Source: Nakamurella multipartita DSM 44233
Lineage (GTDB): Bacteria; Actinomycetota; Actinomycetes; Mycobacteriales; Nakamurellaceae
Direction: 5' to 3'
Assembly (NCBI RefSeq): GCF_000024365.1
Contig: NC_013235.1
Span: forward strand, 2,542,001 to 2,606,000
Length of the DNA stretch: 64,000 bases
In this document: piece after piece, positions 53,841 through 62,223 of the stretch
Layout: every line of letters starts with the position of its first letter
Numbering within the stretch: position 1 is the stretch's first letter
The notes under the pieces: model-generated
What the model saw: the letters and a program-made list of their open reading frames with translations, nothing else
What the model was told of the DNA's origin: nothing
Database searches by the model: none
Program-made: the position numbers and the translations under genes

Positions 53841-55169
53841 TCACGAGTCCCAGATGGGGCCGTAGGCGGCGATGCCGTCCGCCCGCAGCCGGCCGACCAC
53901 CCGCATGGTGGCCTTCTTGTTCGAGATGCACACGACCGCCTCGGCCCCGGTCTCCCGGCAGACCCGGGCGGCCAGCTGGGCCAGATCGGGCTTGCCGTCG
54001 GCGTCGGTGTCCCAGATCAGCGCGTCCGGCTGGGCCGCCATGATCTGCGCGACCAGCTCGCGGCCGTAGGTGCGCTCAGGGTTCCGGGTCACCCAGATCA
54101 GCCGGGCCGGGGTCGGGTCGCCCAGCAGGTGCGGCAGGCACGGCGCGATCCCGCTGCCGGTGGCGACCCACACCACCCGGGTGAACAGGCGGGACACCGA
54201 GCCGACGCCGGTCGTCGGCACGCCCTTGACCCAGACGTGGTCGGGCCGGTCGGCGATGAACTCCGAGGTCCAGCCGCCGGCCCGGGACACCGCCATCCGG
54301 TACTCGGTCGAGCCGGGCACGGTCATGTTGGCGAAGGCGTGCCACTGGCCCAGTGGGCGCCGCGCGATCCGGCTGGCCGACCCGGTGCGGACGGACCGGC
54401 CGCGATTCACCGTCACCAGGGCGACGTGTTCCGACGGCGCCGCGACTTGCACCGCCGCTCGCCGCAGCTGCAACCACGGCAGGATCGCCGCCACCGCCGC
54501 CAGCAGCAGGATCCAGGTGTTGGGGGAGTCGGCGACGGTCAGCTCCCACGAACCGGCCGGACCCCGGGTCGTCACGACCCCGAACAGCACGGTCAGTACG
54601 GCGAAGAGCGCCAGGGCCAGCCAGCCACCGAAACGATGAGTGGCCTCGAACAGGTCATGGTGCCGCTCGCGCATCCGCGGGACCGCGCAAATCGTCATGA
54701 TCACCAGCACCACCAGGATCGCGGCGGCCACCCCGAACGCCGCCGTCCAGGCCGCCCCACCGGTCAGCACCCGCCAGCCGACCAGCGCGGTGAAGGCGCC
54801 GAACCACCCGGTCGCCGCGATGGCGCTGCCGACGTGGATGCCGGCCAGCACCTGATGGACCTGCGCGAGCGCGGCCCGCACTCGTAGCGGCCAGGAATGC
54901 GGCGCCGCGGTGACCCCTCCGAACACCGCGTTGACCACATCCTGTTGCCGCACGAGCGCGGCCGTCCCGATGGCCACGCTGGCCGCCGTAATGGTGGCCG
55001 TGACCAGCCCGGACCAGGAGAGCCCCCGATCGAGCAGTGCGGCGGCGGCGACGGCATGCAGGCCGACCACCGCCAGCAGGGTGCTCACGAACGGCCGGAT
55101 CGCCGATGCGGTCCGGTCGGTCGTCGGGTCCTGCCGATCCGGCCGCCGGCTCAGGATTCTCGTGCTCAT
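53841..55169 (-). CDS. six-helix membrane protein with C-terminal reductase-like domain
   Basis: A 442-residue integral membrane protein. Six helices are visible (around residues 24-45, 52-70, 100-127, 135-160, 178-198 and 208-228), then a cytoplasmic part with VWVATGSGIAPCLPHLL, resembling the nucleotide-binding loop of ferredoxin-NADP reductase-type proteins, and DALIWDTDADGKPDLAQLA. The pattern is like membrane-bound ferric-reductase relatives and the membrane proteins seen beside adenylate-forming reductases, but haem-ligand His pairs are not obvious. Start ATG 55169 has GGGAG upstream. It is not clearly in the same operon as the PPDK-like gene. Confidence 0.65.
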   Translation of the reverse strand: MSTRILSRRPDRQDPTTDRTASAIRPFVSTLLAVVGLHAVAAAALLDRGLSWSGLVTATITAASVAIGTAALVRQQDVVNAVFGGVTAAPHSWPLRVRAALAQVHQVLAGIHVGSAIAATGWFGAFTALVGWRVLTGGAAWTAAFGVAAAILVVLVIMTICAVPRMRERHHDLFEATHRFGGWLALALFAVLTVLFGVVTTRGPAGSWELTVADSPNTWILLLAAVAAILPWLQLRRAAVQVAAPSEHVALVTVNRGRSVRTGSASRIARRPLGQWHAFANMTVPGSTEYRMAVSRAGGWTSEFIADRPDHVWVKGVPTTGVGSVSRLFTRVVWVATGSGIAPCLPHLLGDPTPARLIWVTRNPERTYGRELVAQIMAAQPDALIWDTDADGKPDLAQLAARVCRETGAEAVVCISNKKATMRVVGRLRADGIAAYGPIWDS

Positions 55170-55324
55170 GGCGACCACTCCCGCAGGTTGTGCGCTCCCG
55201 GTTGGTTCCGGTAGTCACCACCATCGGCCAGCGCAGGGTGCGGCACCGTCGGTCGATCGGGGGATCGACCGGTGGATCGTGGGGTCCCCCGATCGGCGGA
55301 CAAGCACCCGCCGGCGCGGTCGGG

Positions 55325-57808
55325 TCAGGCGGTCGCGGCCCGGCCCAGCGCCAGCACCAGCGGCCGGGTCTCGGGGGTGGAGATCGCGAACCGGCGAAAC
55401 CCCAGCCGGTACAGCTGCTCGACCACCGCCTCCGACACCTCGCCGGCCAGCCGCACCCCGACCCGGGCCGGGCCGGACACCGCGGGCACCCCGGTCAGCA
55501 GACGGTGCACCGAGGGGTCCAGCGTGGTCCGGGGGTCGAGCGCCAGCAACCCCCGCCGCAGGTAGCCGTCCAGCGGCTCGGCGGTCAGCAGCAGCCGGGG
55601 CGGCAGGCCGAACATCGCCGCCTGCAACGAGCGGACCTCCAGCCAGATCACCGGGCAGGACGTCGCGATGGCCTCGATGGCCTGCACCGCGCGCGGGCTG
55701 GTCAGGTAGGACCCGACGGGAATGCCCGACTCACCAGCGATCTCGCGCAGCAACCGGGCCTCGGCCGGGTCGCTGATGTGCCGGACGGCCAAGTGCACCC
55801 GGGCCGTGCCGCCGGCCGCGGCGACGGCCCGCGACAGCCCCGCCAGCTGGGCCTCGACCAGCGCCCGCCGGCCCAGCGGCAGCGACAGCTCCGGGTTGCG
55901 GGTGGTCACCGCGGTCTGCTGCAACAGCTCGCGGGACTCGTCGGCGACCAGGTCGATCGCCCGCACCCCGACCTCCAGCTCACCGGCCCGGGCCAGGATC
56001 GGGGTGAGCTCCTGCGCGACCAGGTCGGTGAAGCGTTCGAACTCGTCGTCCTCGCGGGTCGGGCCGGCCAGCAGGTGCGCGATCAGGCCGTCCAGGTGTC
56101 CGGTGGCGGCCAGCACGTCGTCGATCGCGGTGACCAGCCCGGTGCACCCGGCTGCGCGGGCCGGCTCGACGTCGGAGGGCAGGGTGACCCGGCTGAGCAC
56201 CTCGGTGCCGCTCGCGTCGGCCGCGATCGCCAGCAGCCGATCCAGGGCACCGGAGGCGGCGGCGGGGGTCGCGGCGGCGAAGGCCCCGGCGAACAGCTCC
56301 CCGGTGGACCCGTCCAGCGACACCGGGTCACCCTCGCGCAGCGTTCGCTCGCCGGCCCGCAGGATGCGGGCCGCCGGGTCGATGTGCAGCTCGCCGGCCC
56401 CGACCACGCAGCAGGTGCCCAGGGCCCGGGCGACCACCGCGGCGTGACTGGTCGACCCGCCGGTGGCGGTGACGATGCCGCGGGCGGCGATCATCCCGTG
56501 CAGGTCGGCCGGGCTGGTCACCGCGCGGGCGAGCACGACGGCCTCGCCGGCCTCGGCCCGCGCCTTGGCCCGGTCCGGGTCCAGCACCAGGGCGCCGCTG
56601 ACCTGCCCCGGGCAGGCGCCGATGCCGGTGGTCACCAGCCGCCCGCCGTCCCGGGCCGCGGCGATCTCGGCCGGGTCGAACCCCGGCCGCTGCACCTGGC
56701 GCACCTGGGCGGCCGAGACCGTCCGCAGTGCGGCCGGCCGGGTCGCGGTGCCCTCGTCGACCAGATCGGCGGCGATGCGCACCGCGGCCTCCGGGGTCCG
56801 CTTGGCCGCGCGGACCTGCAGCAGGTAGAGCACCGATCGTTCGACGGTGAACTCGATGTCCAGCACGTCGCCCTGGGCCCGCTCCAGGGCCGCGCAGGTC
56901 GAGCGCAGCTCGCCGAGCACCGTCGGGGCCAGGGCCTGCACCACCGGGTCGGGGGTCCGGGTGCCGGCGACCACGTCCTCACCCTGGCTATGGGCCAGAT
57001 ACTCGCCGAACAGGCCGGGTTCGCCGGTCACCGGGTTGCGGGTGAAGACCACGCCGGATCCGGAATCGTCGGACAGGTTCCCGAACACCATCGACTGCAC
57101 GACCACGGCGGTGCCCAGATCGTGCGGGATGGCGTGGAAGTCGCGATAGGTGCGGGCCCGTCGGGTGTTCCAGGAGCGGAAGACGGCCTCCACCGCACCC
57201 ATCAGCTGATCGCGGGGATCGGCCGGCACCGAGTCCCCGGTGTCCTGCGCCAGCGCCTGCTCGCACGCCGCCCACACCCGGTCGTAGACGACGCCGGGAT
57301 CCTCGTCGGCCGCGACCCCGGCGACCACCCGATCCACCCCCGCGCCGGGATCCAGCGCCCCCAGCACGGTCTCGGAATACATCGCGTGGAAGCGGGCGAC
57401 CACGTCGGCGACGAACCGGCTGTCCCCGGTGGCCGTGCCCAGCGCCAGCGCGCTGGCCCGGTTGATGCCCAGGTTCAAGATGGTGTCCATCATGCCGGGC
57501 ATGGAGATCGGCGCGCCCGAGCGCACCGAGAGCAACAGCGGCACCGGCCCGCCGCCGAACACCTTGCCGCTGGCCCGCTCCAGATCGTCCAAGCGATGCA
57601 GGATCTCCTCGACCAGGCCGTCGGGCAACCGGTTCTGGGCCAGGTAGGAGCGGCAGGCGGGGGTGCCGATGATGTACCCGGGGGGCACCGGCAGCTGCTG
57701 CTGGGACATCCGGGCCAGACCGGCGCCCTTGCCGCCGAGGCGGTCCACGTCGGCCGGATCGGCCTCGGCGAAGGTGAGCGTGTAGCCGGCGAACGCGGTC
57801 ACGCTCAT
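55325..57808 (-). CDS. PPDK/PEP synthase-like protein with divergent C-terminal domain
   Basis: An 827-residue protein. The ATP-grasp half is pyruvate phosphate dikinase-like: GGKGAGLARM near 25, SVRSGAPISMPGMMDTILNLG near 94, GSGVVFTRNPVTGE near 251, DIEFTVERSVLYLLQVR near 317. The mobile domain has phosphohistidine His455 in TGGSTSHAAVVARALG. The last 320 residues, however, lack the RTEHMF motif and the catalytic-Cys region of the PEP/pyruvate barrel; text such as EPARAAGCTGLVTAID remains. It may make a phosphohistidine and pass it to another acceptor. Its start overlaps the preceding gene's stop. Confidence 0.85.
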   Translation of the reverse strand: MSVTAFAGYTLTFAEADPADVDRLGGKGAGLARMSQQQLPVPPGYIIGTPACRSYLAQNRLPDGLVEEILHRLDDLERASGKVFGGGPVPLLLSVRSGAPISMPGMMDTILNLGINRASALALGTATGDSRFVADVVARFHAMYSETVLGALDPGAGVDRVVAGVAADEDPGVVYDRVWAACEQALAQDTGDSVPADPRDQLMGAVEAVFRSWNTRRARTYRDFHAIPHDLGTAVVVQSMVFGNLSDDSGSGVVFTRNPVTGEPGLFGEYLAHSQGEDVVAGTRTPDPVVQALAPTVLGELRSTCAALERAQGDVLDIEFTVERSVLYLLQVRAAKRTPEAAVRIAADLVDEGTATRPAALRTVSAAQVRQVQRPGFDPAEIAAARDGGRLVTTGIGACPGQVSGALVLDPDRAKARAEAGEAVVLARAVTSPADLHGMIAARGIVTATGGSTSHAAVVARALGTCCVVGAGELHIDPAARILRAGERTLREGDPVSLDGSTGELFAGAFAAATPAAASGALDRLLAIAADASGTEVLSRVTLPSDVEPARAAGCTGLVTAIDDVLAATGHLDGLIAHLLAGPTREDDEFERFTDLVAQELTPILARAGELEVGVRAIDLVADESRELLQQTAVTTRNPELSLPLGRRALVEAQLAGLSRAVAAAGGTARVHLAVRHISDPAEARLLREIAGESGIPVGSYLTSPRAVQAIEAIATSCPVIWLEVRSLQAAMFGLPPRLLLTAEPLDGYLRRGLLALDPRTTLDPSVHRLLTGVPAVSGPARVGVRLAGEVSEAVVEQLYRLGFRRFAISTPETRPLVLALGRAATA

Positions 57809-58422
57809 TCGACCCGTTCCCGGCCCAGCGTGCGCAGCAGGTCCTCGTGGAACTCGAACCAGACGGTGTGCACGGAGTCCAGTGTGGGGGAGGAGACGAA
57901 CTCGGCCTGCCCGCCGTCGACGGCGGCCATCGCCGCGGCGAACCGGGTGGCGTAGCCGGCGAACCGTGGGTCGTGCCCGGCCAGCGCGTCGATGAGCGGG
58001 GTCAGCCGGGCGACCAGCTTGTCGATCCGGCTGATGATCTTGTCGTCGTACTCCGCGTCGGTGTGATCGTTGGCCACCTTGCGGCCGCCCACGTCGATCT
58101 GTTGCCAGAGCGAGATCGTCGTCAGGAATTGGGCGTTGACCGTCTCGAACCGGTCCACCAGGGCCAGCACGGCGGGGTCGGTGCGCAGGGCCGCGTACCG
58201 ATCGGCGGCGGCCGCCCGCAGCGCCGGTTCGGCCTCGTCGGTGGGCAGCGCCGCGCCCCCGGCGACGAACACCACACCGTCCGCGGCCAACCGGGCGAAG
58301 GCGTCCTGCACCGCTTGCGCCGGGACGGCGATCACCTGGGTGACGGCGGCCGCGGTCGCCATCTTCTTCAGGGCCACCACGTTGAGCACGTCGTAGTCGG
58401 TCGTATCGAGCACCACAACCAT
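57805..58422 (-). CDS. unrecognised 205-residue protein of the PPDK-like operon
   Basis: A soluble protein of unknown family. The N-terminus MVVVLDTTDYDVLNVVALKK and VFVAGGAALPTDEAEPALRA suggest a Rossmann-like start; the rest is helical (LVDRFETVNAQFLTTISLWQQID). AAGGAA lies at good distance before ATG 58422. Its stop overlaps the PPDK-like start (ATGA), so a 1:1 protein ratio is likely, as for subunits of a complex. Confidence 0.75.
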   Translation of the reverse strand: MVVVLDTTDYDVLNVVALKKMATAAAVTQVIAVPAQAVQDAFARLAADGVVFVAGGAALPTDEAEPALRAAAADRYAALRTDPAVLALVDRFETVNAQFLTTISLWQQIDVGGRKVANDHTDAEYDDKIISRIDKLVARLTPLIDALAGHDPRFAGYATRFAAAMAAVDGGQAEFVSSPTLDSVHTVWFEFHEDLLRTLGRERVE

Positions 58423-58497
58423 CGTCGGTTCCTTACATGCGATCGGGGGCGGCGCCTGGGCTGCGCCGCCCCCGACGGGAGCCTGCCGGAGAAAGGA

Positions 58498-59934
58498 TCA
58501 GAGCCAGCGGTACTTGGACCGGCGCCGATCGGCGTTGTCGGAGAAGGGCAGGTAGCCCGCTCCGGAGAAGATCTTGCTGGGCACGGTCTCCTGGGCGAAA
58601 CCGCGCTTGGTGATGTCGTAGTAGTAGTTGGCGACCCGCTGGTCGATCTCCCACAGGTCGTAGTCCCGGCACGCCTTCTCGTAGGCGCCGGCCAGCCGCA
58701 TGTGCGGCAGGATCATGTCGACGTAGTAGACGTACTGACCGTTCCAGATCAGGTCCCGCCGGCACATCCTGGCGGTCTTGCTGTAGAGCTTGAAGGTCGC
58801 CGCCCGCACCCGCTCCAGGTGGTCGTCCAGCTCGTCGATGGCGATGTGGTTGACCTGGCCCATCGGGGTGTTCCACTTCTCCCGGGAGAACACCGCGCCC
58901 CCGACGATCGCGTCGATGTAGTTCTTGGGCCGGGTGAAGGTGGTCGAGATGTCGTTGACCCGGATCTCGGCCAACGCCATCTTCTCCGGATCGATGACGA
59001 TGGCCAGCGTGTAGGCGTGCGGTAGGCCGGCGTCCTCGCAGACGTCGCTCCAGTGGAAGACCTCTTCGTTGACGAACAGGTCGCGCAGGATGAGCAGGTT
59101 GCCGTCGGGCAGCTCGTACGGCCCGGTGTCACCCAGCCCCAGCCGGCAGTCGTAGTGGTCCAGGAACGAGAGCAGTTCGGCCGCCGCGTTGAACTGGGTG
59201 AACGCGCCGTGCTTGGGGCTGCCCGCCTCCAGCGGCTCCACCTGCGCGGTGAGGGTGGCCAGGAAGTCGGGTTCATGGATGCGGCAGCGGTAGCGGTCCT
59301 GGGAGTTGAGGATGTAGCCGTCCTGCCGCTTGCCCCACAGGATCCGCTGCATGAACTTGAGGATCTCGTTGGACTCCTCCTCGATGTAGTCGTCCGGGCC
59401 GATCACCTCCAGCGCCAGCAGGCCGCAGCGGCCCATGCCGAAGCCGACCGCCCCGATGCACCAGTCGTGCACCGCGTTGACCTTTGTGCCGATCTCCCGG
59501 CGGGCCGACGCGCCGATGTCCATCACACCCTGGGGACCGCCGGCCTCGTCGGTGGTCATCCGCAGGATCTCCGGCCACCGGTAGAACTCGTGCATGAAGG
59601 CGAGGATCTCGTATTCCTGGCGCGGGATCATGCCGCTGACGCCCTCGGTGGCGCGCATGACCAGCACGTCCCAGATGTTCCAGGCCAGGTAGTTGTTCAG
59701 ATCATTGAGCTCGTCGATCGTGAACTGGTCGCGCAGCACGTCGTCCTTCGAGACGCGTTCCAGCACGCCGCTCTTGGCGCGCGAGCGCATCATCTTGTCG
59801 CCCTTGATGCCGTCGGTGACGGGTTCGAGGCCGACGAAATTGCCGGTGTAGGTCAGGTCCTGAAAGCGCAGGCCGTCGTCGGCCGCTTCGTACCGCTGCT
59901 GGTACGTCGAGCGCTTGTTTTCCATGGTCGTCAT
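58498..59934 (-). CDS. unrecognised 478-residue protein of the PPDK-like operon
   Basis: A large, well-formed soluble protein rich in aromatic, acidic and His residues, unlike a membrane or DNA-binding protein. Striking stretches are YLAWNIWDVLVMRATEGVSG, EILAFMHEFYRWPEILRMT, VNAVHDWCIGAVGFGMGRCG, NEEVFHWSDVCEDAGLPHAY and WNGQYVYYVDMILPHMRLAG. I do not recognise the family. Position between a phosphohistidine protein and a PPDK-like protein suggests the substrate-binding catalytic subunit. AGGAG precedes ATG 59934; Met4 (59925) is an alternative. Confidence 0.8.
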   Translation of the reverse strand: MTTMENKRSTYQQRYEAADDGLRFQDLTYTGNFVGLEPVTDGIKGDKMMRSRAKSGVLERVSKDDVLRDQFTIDELNDLNNYLAWNIWDVLVMRATEGVSGMIPRQEYEILAFMHEFYRWPEILRMTTDEAGGPQGVMDIGASARREIGTKVNAVHDWCIGAVGFGMGRCGLLALEVIGPDDYIEEESNEILKFMQRILWGKRQDGYILNSQDRYRCRIHEPDFLATLTAQVEPLEAGSPKHGAFTQFNAAAELLSFLDHYDCRLGLGDTGPYELPDGNLLILRDLFVNEEVFHWSDVCEDAGLPHAYTLAIVIDPEKMALAEIRVNDISTTFTRPKNYIDAIVGGAVFSREKWNTPMGQVNHIAIDELDDHLERVRAATFKLYSKTARMCRRDLIWNGQYVYYVDMILPHMRLAGAYEKACRDYDLWEIDQRVANYYYDITKRGFAQETVPSKIFSGAGYLPFSDNADRRRSKYRWL

Positions 59935-59982
59935 TGACTCATTGCTCCTGTCCGAGTGGCCGCGAGAACGTCAGGGAAGGGA

Positions 59983-60402
59983 TCAGTTCTCGGCCACCAC
60001 CCGGCCGACCTCGTGATCCGTGCAGTCCAATCGCACCTTGCGGCCGTCCAGCGATCCGGCGATCTCCTCGAAGTGGGATTCGTCGGTGTTTCCGACGACA
60101 TACCGGGACTCGCTCCCGGTCAAATGGGCGGTCATCACGCACGGCGTCTGGAATTCGCGGGACAGGATGCCCAGGTGCGATTCCGGGGCCCCGGACATGG
60201 TGATCACCCCGATGGCCCCCATGCTCAGGGCCGGGGCCAGGAAAGTGGTGGTTCCGCCGCGCACCAACAGGATGTGCTCGGCCAGCTTGCCGGACTGGAT
60301 CAACGAGATCACGTCGGCCGGCGAGGCCAGGTACTTCACCGTCCCCGAGGGCGATTTCGCAGTGTCGAAGACGTTGAATCCCTCGGCGAGCACCTCAGCC
60401 AT
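59983..60402 (-). CDS. free-standing PEP-utiliser mobile (phosphohistidine) domain protein
   Basis: A 139-residue protein consisting essentially of the swivelling phosphohistidine domain of PEP synthase/PPDK. The active His76 is in SGAPESHLGILSREFQTPCV, matching the TSHxxIxxRExxxPxV signature. A separate copy exists in the PPDK-like protein. The ribosome site AAGGAGGAACTTC before ATG 60402 is the strongest in the operon, and it is the first gene. Such stand-alone mobile domains occur in phenylphosphate synthase-like systems, where they carry phosphate to a substrate. Confidence 0.87.
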   Translation of the reverse strand: MAEVLAEGFNVFDTAKSPSGTVKYLASPADVISLIQSGKLAEHILLVRGGTTTFLAPALSMGAIGVITMSGAPESHLGILSREFQTPCVMTAHLTGSESRYVVGNTDESHFEEIAGSLDGRKVRLDCTDHEVGRVVAEN

Positions 60403-60619
60403 GAAGTTCCTCCTTGAACTGTGGGGACCGGTACCACCCGCGCGGCCGGTGCCGGAGCCGGATGCGACGCCTGCGGGCCGGATGTTGCCGTCGTCACAGT
60501 GCCGCGCGCCACCCGGCCGGCCGATGGTCCCGACAGACAAAAGTAACCGAGGGTCTTGTCCAGGATGGATAGCCGACCGGACGGGTCAGTGCCGGGCGCA
60601 GCGGGCACCTCACGACCGG

Positions 60620-61897
60620 TCAACCCAGCAGTCCCAGGGCGGTGCGAGCCGCCTCGCGGCCACTGTGCACGGCGCCTTCCAGGTAGGACGCGGACACCCG
60701 GGTGACGTCGCCGCCGGCCGGCACGATCCGGCCGTGCGGGACGGCCACCGCGTCGACCTGCGCCGCGCTGGTGGCCGCGTCGTGGGCCAACCAGGTGCCC
60801 CGGGACCAGGGGTCGGCGGTCCAGTTGTGCATGGCCGCGGCCAGCACCTCGATGTCCTCGGCGACGGGCCGCAGCAGGTCGGCGATGGCGGCCAGATCGT
60901 CCGGGTCGATCCCGTCCGGCTGCGGGCCGAAGGCCACCAGGCTCGTGGTCCCGTCCGACCACCGGCGAATCGTCTTGACCACCAACAGGTTCGGCAGCGA
61001 GCAAAAGGCCACATCGGGAATCTCGCCCCGGGCCAGCACCCCGAGCTTGTACCCGCGCCCCCGGTGTCCGCGGGCGATCAGGGCGGCGGCCTCGGCCGGC
61101 CAGGGCGGGGAGACGGCGACGTCGCGCCAGGTATTCAGCGGGGTGGCCAGCACGACCGCCCGGCTGCGCCGGGATCCGCCGGCGGCGGTGCGCACGTCGA
61201 CGCCGGATCCGTCGTCGGTCAGGCCGGCGACCGGAGTACCGAGCTGGACGTCACCCGCCTCGCGGTGCAGCGCCGCGGTCAGGGCGCTCACGCCGCCGTG
61301 CACGGTGGGGGCCAGCATGGCTGCCACCGTCCAGCGGGTGACCGACCCGCCGGAACCGGCCAGGTCCTCGGCCATGGTCTGCATGGACGCCTCGGCCCAG
61401 TCGCCGGAGACCTCGGTGCAGAAGTAGGCCCGCAGCAGGTCCAGGGTGTGCGGGCCGTGCACCCGGGTGGTGAAGAACTCGGCCACCGAGCCGGGGACGA
61501 AGCCGCCGGCGCCCGCTTCGGCGGCCGCGTCCTGCCAGGCGCGGACCGCGATCTCCAGCTGCGGCAGCTCATCCGGCGGGACCGGCAGACCGCCGCGGCG
61601 GGCGACGCCCTGGGTCAGCCAGGTGACGGTGGTCGGGAACGGCAGCGGATCCAGGGTCAGCCCGTACCGGTCGAGCTCGGCGACGATCGCGGTGTGCGAC
61701 GGGTCGACGAACATGCCGCCCATCTCGAACCCGGTGCCCCGCAGTGCGGCCGGCTCGGTCCAGGCTCGCCCACCGACCCGGTCCCGGGCCTCCAGCGTCA
61801 GCACCTCGACCCCGGCTGCGTTCAGGTCGCGCGCGGCGGTCAACCCGGCCAGGCCGGCACCGACCACGATCACGTCCACATCGACCGATCTCGTCAC
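60620..61897 (-). CDS. flavin monoamine oxidase family protein
   Basis: A 425-residue FAD-dependent amine oxidase/dehydrogenase-like protein. The N-terminal dinucleotide fold has VIVVGAGLAGLTAARDL and LEARDRVGGRAWT; the C-terminal FAD motif is VPAGGDVTRVSASYLEGAVHSGREAA. It may act on amines, or more broadly as a desaturase/oxidase, since the family is diverse. GTG 61897 begins MTRSVDVDVIV. It lies upstream of the PPDK-like operon on the same strand, with 217 bases between, so it may be co-regulated but need not be co-transcribed. Confidence 0.85.
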   Translation of the reverse strand: MTRSVDVDVIVVGAGLAGLTAARDLNAAGVEVLTLEARDRVGGRAWTEPAALRGTGFEMGGMFVDPSHTAIVAELDRYGLTLDPLPFPTTVTWLTQGVARRGGLPVPPDELPQLEIAVRAWQDAAAEAGAGGFVPGSVAEFFTTRVHGPHTLDLLRAYFCTEVSGDWAEASMQTMAEDLAGSGGSVTRWTVAAMLAPTVHGGVSALTAALHREAGDVQLGTPVAGLTDDGSGVDVRTAAGGSRRSRAVVLATPLNTWRDVAVSPPWPAEAAALIARGHRGRGYKLGVLARGEIPDVAFCSLPNLLVVKTIRRWSDGTTSLVAFGPQPDGIDPDDLAAIADLLRPVAEDIEVLAAAMHNWTADPWSRGTWLAHDAATSAAQVDAVAVPHGRIVPAGGDVTRVSASYLEGAVHSGREAARTALGLLG

Positions 61898-61930
61898 CCG
61901 CCCGACGCTACCCCCTCCTGCTGGAGTTGA

Positions 61931-61981
61931 TCATGGGGAGAGTGCTGTTCTGGCGCAGCCAGAACAGCACTCTCCCCATGA
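61931..61981 (+). repeat. 24-bp perfect inverted repeat hairpin
   Basis: Arms 61931-61954 and 61958-61981 are perfectly complementary with a 3-base loop (GCA). The arm begins TCATGGGGAGAGTGCTGTTC. The stem is far longer than the other hairpins here, lies 33 bases upstream of the amine oxidase start and next to the IS110 left end, and looks like a REP-type or mobile hairpin rather than a simple terminator. Confidence 0.85.
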
Positions 61982-61982
61982 A

Positions 61983-62223
61983 CGACTGGGGGCCCTTGCG
62001 GGCCGTCCCGTGGCGGCGAAAATGTTCTTGGTGCTGCCCTCGGGTTGTCTGACGTCGATGTTGATTGGTGCCGGCGAGCCTGGCCATGAACTGGACGCTG
62101 GAGGTCGGTCAGGGATCCCGTGGTGTTGCTTCGAGCACGTGACTGATCGTCTTTGCCGGGAGACCTCCCACCCGACGGCGGCACCACCCGTCACAAGGGA
62201 TACCGGAAACGGAGGTAAGGCTG
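61983..62223 (+). ncRNA. candidate bridge-RNA region of the IS110 element
   Basis: IS110-group elements encode a structured bridge RNA in the non-coding left end upstream of the transposase; this 240-base stretch has no supported ORF of its own and is in exactly that place. Short hairpin-forming segments include GGGGGCCCTTGCGGGCC at 61989-62005. I could not derive target- and donor-binding loops by hand. Confidence 0.4.

Noticed and set aside
55037-57955. 972-codon open frame on the plus strand
   Set aside because: It is antisense to the well-supported PPDK-like gene and has low-complexity Gly/Arg/His content without motifs.
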